Origin: Neptunicoccus sediminis
Lineage (GTDB): Bacteria; Pseudomonadota; Alphaproteobacteria; Rhodobacterales; Rhodobacteraceae
Direction: 5' to 3'
NCBI RefSeq assembly: GCF_001719615.1
Contig: NZ_MDVX01000001.1
Coordinates: 620,001 to 684,000 of the forward strand
DNA length: 64,000 bases
How positions within the stretch are numbered: position 1 is the first letter of the stretch; every line of letters begins with the position of its first letter. Below, piece after piece: positions 47,221 to 56,630 of this stretch. The notes under the pieces were generated by a model. It saw nothing but the letters and a program-made list of their open reading frames with translations. It made no database searches and was not told where the DNA came from. Made by a program: the position numbers and the translations under genes.

Positions 47221-48240
47221 TCAGCCGCCGGTCTTGGCGTGTTTGTCATAGGCTTGGATGATCCGCGCCACCATTGGATGACGGACCACATCTTCGGCCT
47301 TGAACTTGGTCATGCCGACGCCTTTGACGCCTTTGAGAACCCGTTCCGCCTCGACCAGACCGCTCGGGACGCCGCGGGGCAGGTCCACTTGCGTCGTGTC
47401 GCCGGTGATCGCCATATGGCTGCCCTCGCCCATGCGGGTCAGGAACATCTTCATCTGCATGGTTGTGGCATTCTGTGCCTCGTCCAGCACGATGAAGGAA
47501 TTGGACAGGGTGCGCCCGCGCATGAACGCCAGCGGGGCAATTTCGATCCGCTTTTCCTCGATTAACTTGGCCACTTGTTTGGCCGGCAGAAAGTCGTTCA
47601 GCGCATCGTAGAGCGGCTGCATATAGGGATCGACCTTGTCTTTCATATCGCCGGGCAGAAAGCCCAGACGCTCCCCTGCTTCAACAGCCGGACGGCTGAG
47701 AAGAATCCGGTCCACATGGCCTTCAATGAACATGGAGACACCGGCCGCCACCGCGAGATAGGTCTTGCCCGTGCCCGCCGGTCCCAATCCGAACACCAGT
47801 TCGTTCTTGAACAGGCTTTGCACATAGGCCCGCTGTGTGACCGTGCGGGGCTCCACCGTCTTTTTACGGGTGCGGATTTCATACCCGCCACCGGGGAACA
47901 TTTCTTTCTGGTCGCCAGAGCGCTTACCCGCGTTCTGTTCGGCCCGTCCCATACGGATGGCCGCATCAATCTCGCCGGGCTCAACATCGCGGCCCTGTTC
48001 CAGCCTTTGATACAGGGATTGCAAGGCTTCACGCGCCCGTGCGACAGCATCCGCTTCGCCGTGGACATCCAGTTCGTTGCCACGACGGATGATCTGCACG
48101 CCAAGAGCGGATTCAATTTGGGTGAGGTTCTTGTCAAATTCGCCGCAAAGATCAATCAGCAGGCGGTTGTCAGGAAAAGTCAGATTGCTTTCGGGGTCGT
48201 TGGCCGAAATATCCGGCGCCATCGGGGCGGTTGTCGCCAA
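47221..48240 (-). CDS. phoH: PhoH family ATPase
   Basis: A 339-residue protein with an N-terminal KH-like part (LTQIESALGVQIIRRGNEL) and a P-loop ATPase: Walker A FGLGPAGTGKTYLAVAAG, Walker B FIVLDEAQNATTMQMKMFLTR. It is often paired with ybeY in RNA metabolism. The start is taken as TTG 48240, because AGGAG (48251-48247) is exactly 6 nt upstream. The next ATG (48222) has no such site. Confidence 0.94.
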   Translation of the reverse strand: MATTAPMAPDISANDPESNLTFPDNRLLIDLCGEFDKNLTQIESALGVQIIRRGNELDVHGEADAVARAREALQSLYQRLEQGRDVEPGEIDAAIRMGRAEQNAGKRSGDQKEMFPGGGYEIRTRKKTVEPRTVTQRAYVQSLFKNELVFGLGPAGTGKTYLAVAAGVSMFIEGHVDRILLSRPAVEAGERLGFLPGDMKDKVDPYMQPLYDALNDFLPAKQVAKLIEEKRIEIAPLAFMRGRTLSNSFIVLDEAQNATTMQMKMFLTRMGEGSHMAITGDTTQVDLPRGVPSGLVEAERVLKGVKGVGMTKFKAEDVVRHPMVARIIQAYDKHAKTGG

Positions 48241-48346
48241 AGAAGTCTCCTAAGTCAAAGCGTGAACCTATTCAGCTATGGTGCAAAAACCCGCCGTTCA
48301 CCGCAAGGGTCAATTCTTTATATAGGCGGAAAAACCCCACGGAAAA

Positions 48347-48365
48347 GGCCGGCGCTGGGCCGGCC
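48347..48365 (-). terminator. Terminator after the small lipoprotein gene
   Basis: GGCCGGC and GCCGGCC around GCTGG. On the minus strand TTTTCC and then GGGGTTTTTCC follow. It separates the two envelope genes upstream from phoH. Confidence 0.75.
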
Positions 48366-48403
48366 CTATTTTATGCTCTGATTGTAGGATGGGCGTGACC
48401 CGC

Positions 48404-48694
48404 TTAAATCGGATCGGAGCCTTTTTTGAAGTCGCCTACAGCCATGCCCGGCTCGGCAATACCCGAGCAAACCGGCTTGCCGTATTTGTCGAGCCGTGCC
48501 GAGAGATAGCCCTCTACACCGTCGTCGATGATCCAGTGGTCACAGCCCCGAGGATCAACCCAGATGCCCGCGTTCAATTCGCTGACAGGATGGGAGTCAA
48601 AGCCGCGGTCAACGGTTTTGTTCCGTTTGTTATCGACACAACCGGCAAGTGCGACGGCGGCACCGAGAATAAGAATGCTCGTCTTGATTGTCAT
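48404..48694 (-). CDS. Small lipoprotein sharing a domain with the upstream OmpA-type protein
   Basis: A 96-residue lipoprotein: signal peptide with lipobox VALAGC, lipidated at Cys19. The mature part carries IWVDPRGCDHWIIDDGVEGY and, after about eight residues, GKPVC. The neighbour 48709-49272 has the matching VWVDPDGCEHWVMDDGVEGY and GIPVC. About 20 of 33 positions are the same. The two conserved Cys could form a disulfide. The function is unknown. A 14-bp gap to the OmpA-type gene implies co-transcription. Confidence 0.75.
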   Translation of the reverse strand: MTIKTSILILGAAVALAGCVDNKRNKTVDRGFDSHPVSELNAGIWVDPRGCDHWIIDDGVEGYLSARLDKYGKPVCSGIAEPGMAVGDFKKGSDPI

Positions 48695-48708
48695 AGTCTT
48701 AACCTTCC

Positions 48709-49272
48709 TCAGCGCACGCAGGTGATTTCAACGCGGCGGTTTTTCTTTTTGCCCGCGGCGGTTCTGTTGGACGCAACCGGAACACGTTCGCCGTACCAGC
48801 GGATCTGTGCCCGTTTCCCGACCTGTGCTGCGACCTTGGCAACAGCGCGGGCGCGGTTTTCGGACAGATGCATGTTATAGGCATCGCTTGCATCACTGTC
48901 GGTGTGTCCGTCGATGATGAAGGATGTGGCATTGGCCTGTTTGAAGAACCCAGCCAGACGATTGCGGCCAGCGGTGCTGATGGCGTAGCGGTCCACCGCA
49001 AACAGCTGGTCGGTGTTCATAACGGCGCAAGGGTTGCCGCGGCGACACACCGGAATGCCGTCCCGCGTGACATGCGGGGTCATATAGCCCTCAACACCGT
49101 CATCCATTACCCAATGCTCGCAGCCGTCGGGATCAACCCAGACGCCTGGTACATATCTTTCGCCGGTGGCTTGGGTGGATTTGCGAACCACAACATCGTC
49201 GGCAAAAGCCGAACCCGCAAACACAAGACACCCGACTGCTGCAACTACAAATTTTACAGATCGGTTAAACAC
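48709..49272 (-). CDS. OmpA family protein with N-terminal WVDPxGC domain
   Basis: A 187-residue exported protein. The signal peptide ends FAGSAFA. Residues about 42-76 form the small WVDPxGCxHW domain shared with the next gene. The OmpA C-terminal domain follows, with IDGHTDSDASDAYNMHLSEN and then RARAVAKV, the peptidoglycan-binding Asp and Arg positions. It starts at GTG 49272, with AAGGGAAA upstream. It probably anchors a complex to the cell wall. The short lipoprotein could be its outer-membrane partner. Confidence 0.82.
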   Translation of the reverse strand: MFNRSVKFVVAAVGCLVFAGSAFADDVVVRKSTQATGERYVPGVWVDPDGCEHWVMDDGVEGYMTPHVTRDGIPVCRRGNPCAVMNTDQLFAVDRYAISTAGRNRLAGFFKQANATSFIIDGHTDSDASDAYNMHLSENRARAVAKVAAQVGKRAQIRWYGERVPVASNRTAAGKKKNRRVEITCVR

Positions 49273-49421
49273 TGCAATTTCCCTTCACTTCCAACGAATA
49301 TAAAAGTCCGGATTGCGTTCCAATAGACGCAACTCTCCCTATTGCGCCAAAGGTATCAAATTTCTACAAATTGTGAAGAAAAAAATGCCAACCACTAGGT
49401 CTTGTTTTGGAAACAATGACT

Positions 49422-49450
49422 CGGATCGCGCCCCTTTTGGTCGCGATCCG
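49422..49450 (-). terminator. Hairpin downstream of miaB
   Basis: CGGATCGCG and CGCGATCCG, a perfect 9-bp stem with an 11-nt loop, 18 bp past the miaB stop. The T tract is weak (GTCATTGTTT). Confidence 0.6.
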
Positions 49451-49468
49451 TGGAGAATAGGCGATGTC

Positions 49469-50794
49469 CTAGCCCTGCACCAGTTCCGCCGCGAGCGAGT
49501 TGCGCTCTGACCACAAGACTTTGGCCTGAACGATTTTTCCCACCTGATCGGGGGCAGCGTCCATATGGACTGCGTGCAGAAATTCGGACTTCCCGATCAT
49601 CTGGCCCGGATTGCGGCCCGGTTTTTCCAGCAGCACAGGCAGGGTTTTTCCGACCATAGAATTCTGGAAATCCGCCTGATGCTCGCTCAGCAGGGCTTGC
49701 AGCCGTGCCAGACGGTCGTTCTTTTCCGCCTCATCCACATGGGTGCGGTCCGCAGCGGGCGTGCCGGGACGGGGGGAGTATTTGAAGGAATAGGCCTGTC
49801 CGTAGCGCACTTCGCGGCACAGATCGAGCGTGGCTTGGAAATCCTCTTCGGTTTCACCAGGAAAGCCGACGATAAAATCGCCCGAAAGCGCGATGTCGGG
49901 CCGTGCGGCGCGGATGCGCTCGATCAGCGCGAGGTATTCTGCAGCGGTATGTTTGCGGTTCATCGCCTTTAGAACCTTGTCGCTGCCGGCCTGCACCGGA
50001 AGGTGCAGATAGGGCATAAGCTTGTCGCAATCGCCGTGGGCCGCGATCAGGTCGTCGTCCATGTCGTTGGGGTGGCTGGTGGTGAAGCGGATGCGCTTCA
50101 ATTCGTCGATTTTCGCCAGTTCGCGGATCAGTTGCGCCAATCCCCATTCGCTGCCCTGATGAGTGCCGTGGTATCCGTTCACATTCTGACCCAGCAGGTT
50201 AATCTCGACCACGCCACGCTCTACCAGATCGCGGGCTTCGGACAGGATTTGCTCTACCGAACGGGACACTTCGGCCCCGCGAGTGTAAGGCACCACGCAG
50301 AAAGCGCAGAATTTATCGCAGCCTTCCTGAACGGTCAAAAAGGCAGAGGGGGCGCGGCGCGCTTTGGGGCCGCGGGGCAGGTGGTCAAATTTATCTTCTG
50401 CCGGAAATTCGGTATCAACCTGCGCCTTTACCTTGCCGATCTTGGATTCCATTTCGGGCAGGCGGTGATAGGCCTGTGGCCCCACGACCAGATCGACCAT
50501 CGGCTGACGGCGGATGATTTCTTCGCCTTCTGCCTGTGCCACACATCCGGCCACCCCGATTTTAAGGTCGGGATTTGCCGCCTTGAACGGTTTGTAACGC
50601 CCCAGTTCGGAATAGATCTTCTCGGCCGCTTTTTCACGGATATGGCAGGTGTTGAGCAGGATCATATCCGCCCCTTCAGGCGTGTCTGTCTCGACGTAAC
50701 CCTGCCCGCCGAGGGCCGAGACCATCCGTTCGCTGTCATAGACATTCATCTGACAGCCGTAGGTTTTGACAAAGAGCTTCTTGGGTTCAGACAT
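49469..50794 (-). CDS. miaB: tRNA-2-methylthio-N6-dimethylallyladenosine synthase
   Basis: A radical SAM methylthiotransferase modifying A37 of tRNAs, 441 residues. The N-terminal MTTase domain ([17 protein letters not shown]) holds auxiliary-cluster cysteines. The radical SAM CxxxCxxC is in [13 protein letters not shown]-terminal TRAM-like domain ends [19 protein letters not shown] 50794 ([13 protein letters not shown]) is preferred over GTG 50803. miaB normally leads the phoH-ybeY group. Here the two envelope genes stand between. Confidence 0.96.
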   Translation of the reverse strand: MSEPKKLFVKTYGCQMNVYDSERMVSALGGQGYVETDTPEGADMILLNTCHIREKAAEKIYSELGRYKPFKAANPDLKIGVAGCVAQAEGEEIIRRQPMVDLVVGPQAYHRLPEMESKIGKVKAQVDTEFPAEDKFDHLPRGPKARRAPSAFLTVQEGCDKFCAFCVVPYTRGAEVSRSVEQILSEARDLVERGVVEINLLGQNVNGYHGTHQGSEWGLAQLIRELAKIDELKRIRFTTSHPNDMDDDLIAAHGDCDKLMPYLHLPVQAGSDKVLKAMNRKHTAAEYLALIERIRAARPDIALSGDFIVGFPGETEEDFQATLDLCREVRYGQAYSFKYSPRPGTPAADRTHVDEAEKNDRLARLQALLSEHQADFQNSMVGKTLPVLLEKPGRNPGQMIGKSEFLHAVHMDAAPDQVGKIVQAKVLWSERNSLAAELVQG

Positions 50795-50893
50795 GATACG
50801 CACCGATTGATTGGGGGCAAATCCCCGTCAGATCGCAGGCTCTACACGCAAATCGGGCAATCGGCAACGGTTAGCAGGCACTGACGGCGCGGC

Positions 50894-51301
50894 TTAGCGG
50901 TTGCGGCCAAGGCCGCTGGCCCGCGCAAGTTCCTGACGTTTGGCGGCGTAGTTCGGGGCGACCATCGGATAATCCGTCGGCAACCCCCATTTTGCGCGGT
51001 ATTCCTCGGGCGTCAGATCGTATTTCGACTTGAGATGTTTTTTCAGCATTTTGAACGCCTTGCCATCTTCCAGACAGATGATGTGATCCGGCGTGACGCT
51101 ATCCTCGACGGGAACAGCCGGCATTGTGTCATTGGCGCGTCCCTGACTGTTCTGATAGATTTGCGTCACTTTTTCGTGGACCACATCCATGACAGCGGCG
51201 ATCTGGTCCAGATCTACCTTGTTGCCTTGCAAATAGGCAGAGACGATGCGCGTGGTATGGTGCATCATATCCGAATCCATACGATCTACAGTCTGCTTCA
51301 T
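50894..51301 (-). CDS. MucR/Ros family zinc-finger transcriptional regulator
   Basis: A 135-residue regulator with an N-terminal helical oligomerisation part and a C-terminal MucR finger region. ICLEDGKAFKMLKKHLKSKY and LTPEEYRAKWGLPTDYPMVAP are diagnostic. The second zinc Cys of classical Ros is absent (CLED), which is normal for many MucR proteins. MucR members repress cell-surface and cell-cycle genes at AT-rich sites. GAAGG is 6 nt before ATG 51301. Confidence 0.92.
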   Translation of the reverse strand: MKQTVDRMDSDMMHHTTRIVSAYLQGNKVDLDQIAAVMDVVHEKVTQIYQNSQGRANDTMPAVPVEDSVTPDHIICLEDGKAFKMLKKHLKSKYDLTPEEYRAKWGLPTDYPMVAPNYAAKRQELARASGLGRNR

Positions 51302-51516
51302 CTTCGAACCTTCCAGCCAAGAACAGGCTGACCGGGGGGCCGGCCAGCGTTGAACACTTTTGTTAAGAAGCTAGGCGGGGCCGGATGGATTTCAAGAAAT
51401 AACGCGGTGAGGGCGACCATCTTGCAGACTTGCGATTGCCCGCAGTTTGCGCCATTTTGCAGCCAAGCGCCGATAACATGAATAACGGCGGGGTTCAGGC
51501 AGGGGACAGGGGTTCT

Positions 51517-52377
51517 ATGAAGGCAGATTCGCTGGAGATATTCCTCAGGAAACAGGCAGATACGCTTCTCAAGGGGCCGGTCGCGCTGATTTTTGCAGAG
51601 GATGAAATCGGCTTGGGCGCCACCCTGCGCCACCACGCCCGTATCGGGTTCGAAAATATCATCCTTCTGGCGCGAAAGGATACGGTATTACCTGCAGATT
51701 GCGTCCCCCTGTGTCATCATGTGGAGAACGATCCGGCCACGCAGGAAACGCTGGTGTCAGCGGTGAATAAGGCCATAACAGCACTGGAGGGGCGCTGGCT
51801 TTATTATTGTTACAACGGCGAATATCTGCATTTCCCCTTTTGCGAAACCCGCTCCATCAACGAGCTGATCACCTTCATCACCGAAGAGCGCCGCAGCTCG
51901 GCCTTTACCTATGTGATTGATCTTTACGCCGCCGATCTTGACAACAATCCCTACGGCTATTCGCTTGAGGATGCCCATCTGGATTCCTCCGGCTATTATG
52001 CGCTGAACCGCTGGAAAGACGGTCAGGTGATGGAGCGGCAGTTGTCGATTTATGGCGGGTTGAAGTGGCGGTTTGAAGAACATCTGCCCTGGGCCAAGCG
52101 CCGTATCGACCGTGTGGCCCTGTTCTGTGCCAAAGCAGGGTTGCAGATAGACGGGGACCAGTTGTTCAATGACGAAGAATATAACACCTATCAATGCCCG
52201 TGGCACCATTCGGTCACGATTGCCATCTGTTCCTTCCGCACCGCAAAATATCTAAAGTCCAATCCCGGATCGACGTTCGAGGTGAACAGCTTTGCGTGGT
52301 CCAAGTCGCAGAAATTCCGCTGGAATTCCCAGCAGTTGATGGATTTGGGGCTGATGGAGCCGGGGCAGTGGTTCTAG
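51517..52377 (+). CDS. Glycosyltransferase family 2-like protein
   Basis: A 286-residue protein related to the putative GT2-type group: ALIFAEDEIGLGATLRHHARIGFENIILL (opening strand and helix), an acidic segment YVIDLYAADLDNN in the donor-binding region, and a conserved C-terminal tail. No membrane segment is seen. The open frame extends to 51430, but ATG 51517 follows an AGGGG and begins the domain. The substrate is unknown. It is divergent from the mucR-like gene. Confidence 0.7.
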   Translation: MKADSLEIFLRKQADTLLKGPVALIFAEDEIGLGATLRHHARIGFENIILLARKDTVLPADCVPLCHHVENDPATQETLVSAVNKAITALEGRWLYYCYNGEYLHFPFCETRSINELITFITEERRSSAFTYVIDLYAADLDNNPYGYSLEDAHLDSSGYYALNRWKDGQVMERQLSIYGGLKWRFEEHLPWAKRRIDRVALFCAKAGLQIDGDQLFNDEEYNTYQCPWHHSVTIAICSFRTAKYLKSNPGSTFEVNSFAWSKSQKFRWNSQQLMDLGLMEPGQWF

Positions 52378-52472
52378 GCTGGAGCAGGCGTTCCCCTGCG
52401 CGATTGGGGCAGGGGGCAGGCACTGGCACAATCCTGCACTGTTGTTGATACCGCAGACCGCTTTCGGGTCGG

Positions 52473-52907
52473 TCAGGTGTTTTTGGAAAGCCGGATCACC
52501 ACATCGACCCGTGCGATAGATGTGCCTGCCGGTGCTTCGGGTTCCTTCGCGAAGGCCACTGCGGATTTCGGGGCATCGGTCAATGTGCCGCTGTCTTCCC
52601 AATAATAATGGGGATGTTCATCCACGCGGGTATCAAAGTAAGAACGATGCCCGTCCACGGTGATTTCATTCATCAGACCGGCATCACAAAAGGTGCGCAG
52701 CGTGTTGTACACGGTCGCCAAAGAGACTTGTGCCCCATGTTCGGAGGCGGAACCGTAAAGGCTCTCGGCGGTGACATGGCGGTTGCGTCCGTCCCCCACC
52801 AAAAGCTCTGCCAGGGCCAGCCTTTGCTTGGTCGGACGCACGTCCGCGCTCAATAGCCACGTCCTGCCTAGGCTTTCGCCTGTTCCGGTTGGTGTAGTGT
52901 CTTGCAT
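52473..52907 (-). CDS. irr: Fur family iron response regulator Irr
   Basis: A 144-residue Fur-family protein. The winged-helix region is VRPTKQRLALAELLVGDGRN and VSLATVYNTLRTFCDAGLMN. The metal/heme region DEHPHYYWEDSGTL has the HxH-type histidines typical of alphaproteobacterial Irr rather than Fur. The N-terminal heme-regulatory Cys-Pro motif of Bradyrhizobium Irr is absent. ATG 52907 (GAGG upstream) is chosen over the long upstream frame. Divergent placement to fabA is typical in this family. Confidence 0.9.
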   Translation of the reverse strand: MQDTTPTGTGESLGRTWLLSADVRPTKQRLALAELLVGDGRNRHVTAESLYGSASEHGAQVSLATVYNTLRTFCDAGLMNEITVDGHRSYFDTRVDEHPHYYWEDSGTLTDAPKSAVAFAKEPEAPAGTSIARVDVVIRLSKNT

Positions 52908-53035
52908 AACTGCCTCTGGATAAATCCATAGATTTCGCGTGAATATGCCCTGAAAACGCCGCCAATTCAAATGCAAAAGAAAAACGGGCCTTTTACGGCA
53001 GGGCATTTGCCTTATATGGCGGGGACGGTGACCTA

Positions 53036-53065
53036 TTGCCAGCCTTTAGCGCACAATGGTAATAG
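53036..53065 (+). promoter_or_regulatory. Putative fabA promoter
   Basis: TTGCCA (53036-53041) and TAATAG (53060-53065), spaced 18 bp, place a start near 53072, about 36 nt before the fabA ATG. It is a reasonable sigma-70-like pair by eye only. Confidence 0.4.
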
Positions 53066-53107
53066 CACTGTTACGACAACGAAAAAACTATCGGAGACAG
53101 GCCCTTT

Positions 53108-53614
53108 ATGACAGATCGACCCACCAGCTTTGGATACGAAGACTTGCTGGCATGTGCCCGCGGGGAAATGTTCGGACCGGGCAATGCGCAATTACCCCTC
53201 CCTCCAATGTTGATGATGGACCGGATCACCGAAATCTCGGCCGATGGGGGAGAGCATGGCAAGGGTCATGTGGTTGCGGAATTCGACATCAAACCGGACC
53301 TGTGGTTCTTTGACTGCCATTTTCCGGGCAATCCGATTATGCCGGGCTGCCTTGGGCTGGACGGTCTGTGGCAGCTGACCGGCTTTAATCTGGGCTGGCG
53401 CGGTATGCAGGGGCGCGGCATGGCGCTGGGCGTTGGTGAGGTCAAGCTGACAGGCATGGTTAAACCGGATCGCAAGATGCTGACCTATCATGTGGATTTC
53501 ACACGGGTGATCGACCGCAAGATCAAGGTCGGCGTTGCGAACGGACAGGTTTTTGCCGATGGCGATCCGATCTACACCGTTACAGACATGAAGGTCGGCC
53601 TGTCAGACGCCTGA
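53108..53614 (+). CDS. fabA: 3-hydroxyacyl-[acyl-carrier-protein] dehydratase/isomerase FabA
   Basis: A 168-residue hot-dog-fold enzyme making trans-2- and cis-3-decenoyl-ACP, the branch point for unsaturated fatty acids. The active-site His is in [20 protein letters not shown], which also has the FabA-specific G-C-L-G-L-D region with catalytic Asp. It is first of the fabA-fabB-fabI operon. Confidence 0.97.
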   Translation: MTDRPTSFGYEDLLACARGEMFGPGNAQLPLPPMLMMDRITEISADGGEHGKGHVVAEFDIKPDLWFFDCHFPGNPIMPGCLGLDGLWQLTGFNLGWRGMQGRGMALGVGEVKLTGMVKPDRKMLTYHVDFTRVIDRKIKVGVANGQVFADGDPIYTVTDMKVGLSDA

Positions 53615-53653
53615 TCTGCCGACACCAAAGACATTAAGAAACAGGAGAGCACC

Positions 53654-54883
53654 ATGCGTCGCGTAGTAGTCACAGGGCTGGGTATCGTTTCCTCTATCGG
53701 GAATAACGCAGAAGAGGTCACGGCCTCTCTCAAAGCGGGGAAGTCGGGCATCGTTGCCGCCCCTGAATACGCTGAACGGGGCTTTCGCAGTCAGGTTCAC
53801 GGCAAGGTTAATATCGACGTGGCCGAGCATATCGACAAGCGCACCCTGCGCTTTATGGGGCCGGGGTCTGCCTATGCCCATATCGCCTTGCAACAGGCGA
53901 TTGCCGATGCGGGTCTGGACGAAGACGCAATCTCCAACATCCGCACCGGCCTGATCGCCGGTTCGGGCGGGCCGTCCACCTCGGCCATGTTCACGGCCCA
54001 TCAGACGGTTCTGGAAAAAGGCTCTCCGAAACGGATCGGGCCTTTTGCAGTGCCAAAATGTATGGGCTCTACTGTTTCTGCAAACCTTGCTACGGCGTTC
54101 AAGATCAAAGGGATCAACTATTCGATCACCTCGGCCTGTTCCACATCGCTGCATTGTATCGGATCGGCTTCCGAGCAGATCATGATGGGCAAACAGGACA
54201 TTATGTTTGCAGGTGGCGGCGAGGAGCTGGACTGGACGCTGTCCTGTCTGTTCGATGCGATGGGGGCGATGTCCTCCAAGTATAACGACACGCCGGAACT
54301 GGCCTCTCGTGCGTTTGACGCGGACCGCGACGGGTTCGTGATCGGCGGCGGCGGCGGTATGGTCGTGCTGGAAGACATGGACCACGCTATCGCGCGCGGT
54401 GCGAAAATCTACGCCGAAGTGACCGGCTTTGGCGCCACATCGGACGGGCATGACATGGTTGCACCATCCGGAGAAGGCGGAGAGCGGGCCATGCGTCTGG
54501 CTGTCAGCACCCTGCCAGAAGGACGCAAGGTCAGCTACATCAACGCACACGGCACCTCTACACCCGTCGGAGACGTGGGTGAGGTCGAGGCCGTGCGCCG
54601 TGTCTTTGGCGAAGGCAGCACACCGCCGATCAGTTCCACCAAATCCATGACAGGTCACGCACAAGGTGCCACGGGCGCGATGGAAGCCATTTTCTGCCTG
54701 CTGATGCTGGAGCATGATTTTATCACTCCGTCGATCAATGTGGAGAACCTTGATCCGGCCATCAATCCCGGTGAAATCGCGACCGAACTGGTAGAGAACG
54801 CGGGGCTGGATACGGTGATGACAAACTCTTTCGGGTTTGGCGGCACCAACGGCTCCATTCTGCTGAGCAAGTATAAAAACTGA
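53654..54883 (+). CDS. fabB: Beta-ketoacyl-ACP synthase I
   Basis: A 409-residue condensing enzyme that elongates the cis-unsaturated intermediates made by FabA. The catalytic Cys is in [11 protein letters not shown], and the two His are in [12 protein letters not shown] and [15 protein letters not shown] stands upstream of ATG 53654, 39 bp after fabA. The FabA neighbour separates it from FabF-type enzymes. Confidence 0.97.
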   Translation: MRRVVVTGLGIVSSIGNNAEEVTASLKAGKSGIVAAPEYAERGFRSQVHGKVNIDVAEHIDKRTLRFMGPGSAYAHIALQQAIADAGLDEDAISNIRTGLIAGSGGPSTSAMFTAHQTVLEKGSPKRIGPFAVPKCMGSTVSANLATAFKIKGINYSITSACSTSLHCIGSASEQIMMGKQDIMFAGGGEELDWTLSCLFDAMGAMSSKYNDTPELASRAFDADRDGFVIGGGGGMVVLEDMDHAIARGAKIYAEVTGFGATSDGHDMVAPSGEGGERAMRLAVSTLPEGRKVSYINAHGTSTPVGDVGEVEAVRRVFGEGSTPPISSTKSMTGHAQGATGAMEAIFCLLMLEHDFITPSINVENLDPAINPGEIATELVENAGLDTVMTNSFGFGGTNGSILLSKYKN

Positions 54884-54902
54884 GAGTGTTAGGAGCCAGC
54901 AT

Positions 54903-55691
54903 ATGAGCGGTCCACTTCAAGGAAAGCGCGGTCTCGTCATCGGGGTTGCCAACGACAAATCCATCGCTTGGGGCATCGCCAAAGCCGCAGCGGATGCCGG
55001 GGCGGAGCTGGCCTTTACCTATCAGGCGGAAAATCTGGGCCGGCGGGTGATCCCGCTGGCGGAATCTGTCGGCTCTGATCTGGTGGTTCAGGCGGATGTC
55101 ACGGACGAGGCATCACTGGATGCGCTGTTTGCAACGCTGAAAGAGAAATGGGGCACGTTCGATTTTCTGGTCCATGCGGTTGCCTATTCCGACAAGGACG
55201 AACTGACAGGCCGGTTCATCAACACCACACGGGCGAATTTTGCCAACTCGATGGATATTTCCTGCTTCTCGCTGATTGATCTGTCCAAACGGGCCGCACC
55301 ATTGATGACGGCGGGCGGTACGATCCTGACCCTGACCTTCCAAGGCTCTACCACGGTGATGCCGAACTACAATGTGATGGGTGTTGCCAAGGCCGCGCTG
55401 GAAAGTGCTGTGCGGTATCTCGCAAATGATCTGGGGCCGGACGGTATCCGCGTCAATGCGATTTCGCCGGGTCCGATGCGCACGCTGGCGGGTGCTGCCA
55501 TTGGCGGTGCGCGTAAAACCTACCGCGCGACGGAGGCCAACGCACCTCTGCGCTCTAACGCTACGTTAGAGGCCGTGGGCGGCACTGCTGTTTACCTTGC
55601 CTCTGATGCGGGTGCCTTCACATCGGGTGAGATCATCCATGTTGACGGCGGCTATCATGTGATCGGCATGGCCCAGCCGGAAAACCTCTAG
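54903..55691 (+). CDS. fabI: Enoyl-[acyl-carrier-protein] reductase (NADH)
   Basis: A 262-residue short-chain dehydrogenase finishing each fatty-acid cycle. It has the FabI-type cofactor motif GVANDKSIAWGIAKAAAD, the active-site Tyr-x6-Lys in PNYNVMGVAKAALESAV, and ISPGPMRTLAGAAI. It lies 19 bp after fabB. This is the triclosan-target family. Confidence 0.97.
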   Translation: MSGPLQGKRGLVIGVANDKSIAWGIAKAAADAGAELAFTYQAENLGRRVIPLAESVGSDLVVQADVTDEASLDALFATLKEKWGTFDFLVHAVAYSDKDELTGRFINTTRANFANSMDISCFSLIDLSKRAAPLMTAGGTILTLTFQGSTTVMPNYNVMGVAKAALESAVRYLANDLGPDGIRVNAISPGPMRTLAGAAIGGARKTYRATEANAPLRSNATLEAVGGTAVYLASDAGAFTSGEIIHVDGGYHVIGMAQPENL

Positions 55692-55707
55692 GTTTTAGAC
55701 CAATCCA

Positions 55708-55734
55708 CCGCAGCGGGGTAAATCCTTGCTGCGG
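55708..55734 (+). terminator. Possible terminator after fabI
   Basis: CCGCAGC and GCTGCGG form a 7-bp stem with a 13-nt loop, 17 bp past the fabI stop. No T run follows, so the assignment is weak. Confidence 0.4.
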
Positions 55735-55873
55735 GCCGGATCCTTCCGACTTCTATCTCTCTATCCTTTCAACGTGCGTGTAGTCTGGCGGACCAAACGA
55801 CGCTCTGCGCAGTTGCGAAACGCTTTAACTCGGGCGTGGGACGTGCCAGTCTGGTGCAAAGAGGAGAAACTGA

Positions 55874-56563
55874 ATGCCCATCACCACCGCAGTTTTTGAC
55901 GCCTATGGAACATTGTTTGATGTGGCCGCCGCAGCCCGAACCGCTGCTGGCGAACCGGGGCGGGACGCGCTGGCCGCCTGTTGGCAAAAACTGGCGAGTG
56001 ACTGGCGGCTGAAACAGTTGCAGTACACATGGCTGCGTGCTGTTGCGGATGCCCACGGGGATTTCTGGGATGTGACGCAGGACGGGCTGGACTGGGCGCT
56101 GGAGAATAACAACCTGCACGGCGATGCCGAACTGCGCGAACGCCTGTTGCAGCTTTACTGGGAACTGGCCGCCTATCCAGAGGTGCCGGCCATGCTGGCA
56201 CAGTTGAAAGAAGCGGGGCTTAACACGGCAATCCTGTCCAACGGATCGCCAAAGATGCTGGACGGGGCTGTGCAATCTGCGGGGATCGGAGACTTGCTTG
56301 ACGATGTGCTGTCAGTGGAATCTGTCGGCATCTTCAAACCTCATAAATGGGTCTATGATCTGGTCGGCAAGCGGTTCGGCACCTCGCCGGATCAGGTGTT
56401 GTTCGTGTCCTCCAACGGCTGGGATGCGGCCAGTGCCACGGGTTACGGGTTTTACACCACATGGGTGAACCGCGCGGGAGAGCCTGTGGACCGGATGCCG
56501 TGGACACCGCAGCAGGTCTTGTCCGATCTGACAACGATCCCCGAAATCGCTGCGCAAAACTAG
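55874..56563 (+). CDS. Haloacid dehalogenase type II
   Basis: A 229-residue HAD-superfamily hydrolase of the L-2-haloacid dehalogenase type. The nucleophile Asp is in VFDAYGTLFDVAAAA, then ILSNGSPKM, the Lys in GIFKPHKWVYDLV and VSSNGWDAASATGYG. These match the dehalogenase subgroup, where the Asp attacks the carbon carrying the halogen. Marine roseobacters often have such genes. GAGGAG precedes ATG 55874. Confidence 0.92.
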   Translation: MPITTAVFDAYGTLFDVAAAARTAAGEPGRDALAACWQKLASDWRLKQLQYTWLRAVADAHGDFWDVTQDGLDWALENNNLHGDAELRERLLQLYWELAAYPEVPAMLAQLKEAGLNTAILSNGSPKMLDGAVQSAGIGDLLDDVLSVESVGIFKPHKWVYDLVGKRFGTSPDQVLFVSSNGWDAASATGYGFYTTWVNRAGEPVDRMPWTPQQVLSDLTTIPEIAAQN

Positions 56564-56630
56564 GCGTTTCAAAGCGGGCTGATCCCCCGTAGAAAGGCGA
56601 AAATCCCTCCCATTCAAGAACGGAACCCCG

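Noticed and set aside
53603-54715. 370-codon minus-strand open frame opposite fabB
   Set aside because: fabB on the plus strand has all catalytic motifs; the reverse frame has none.
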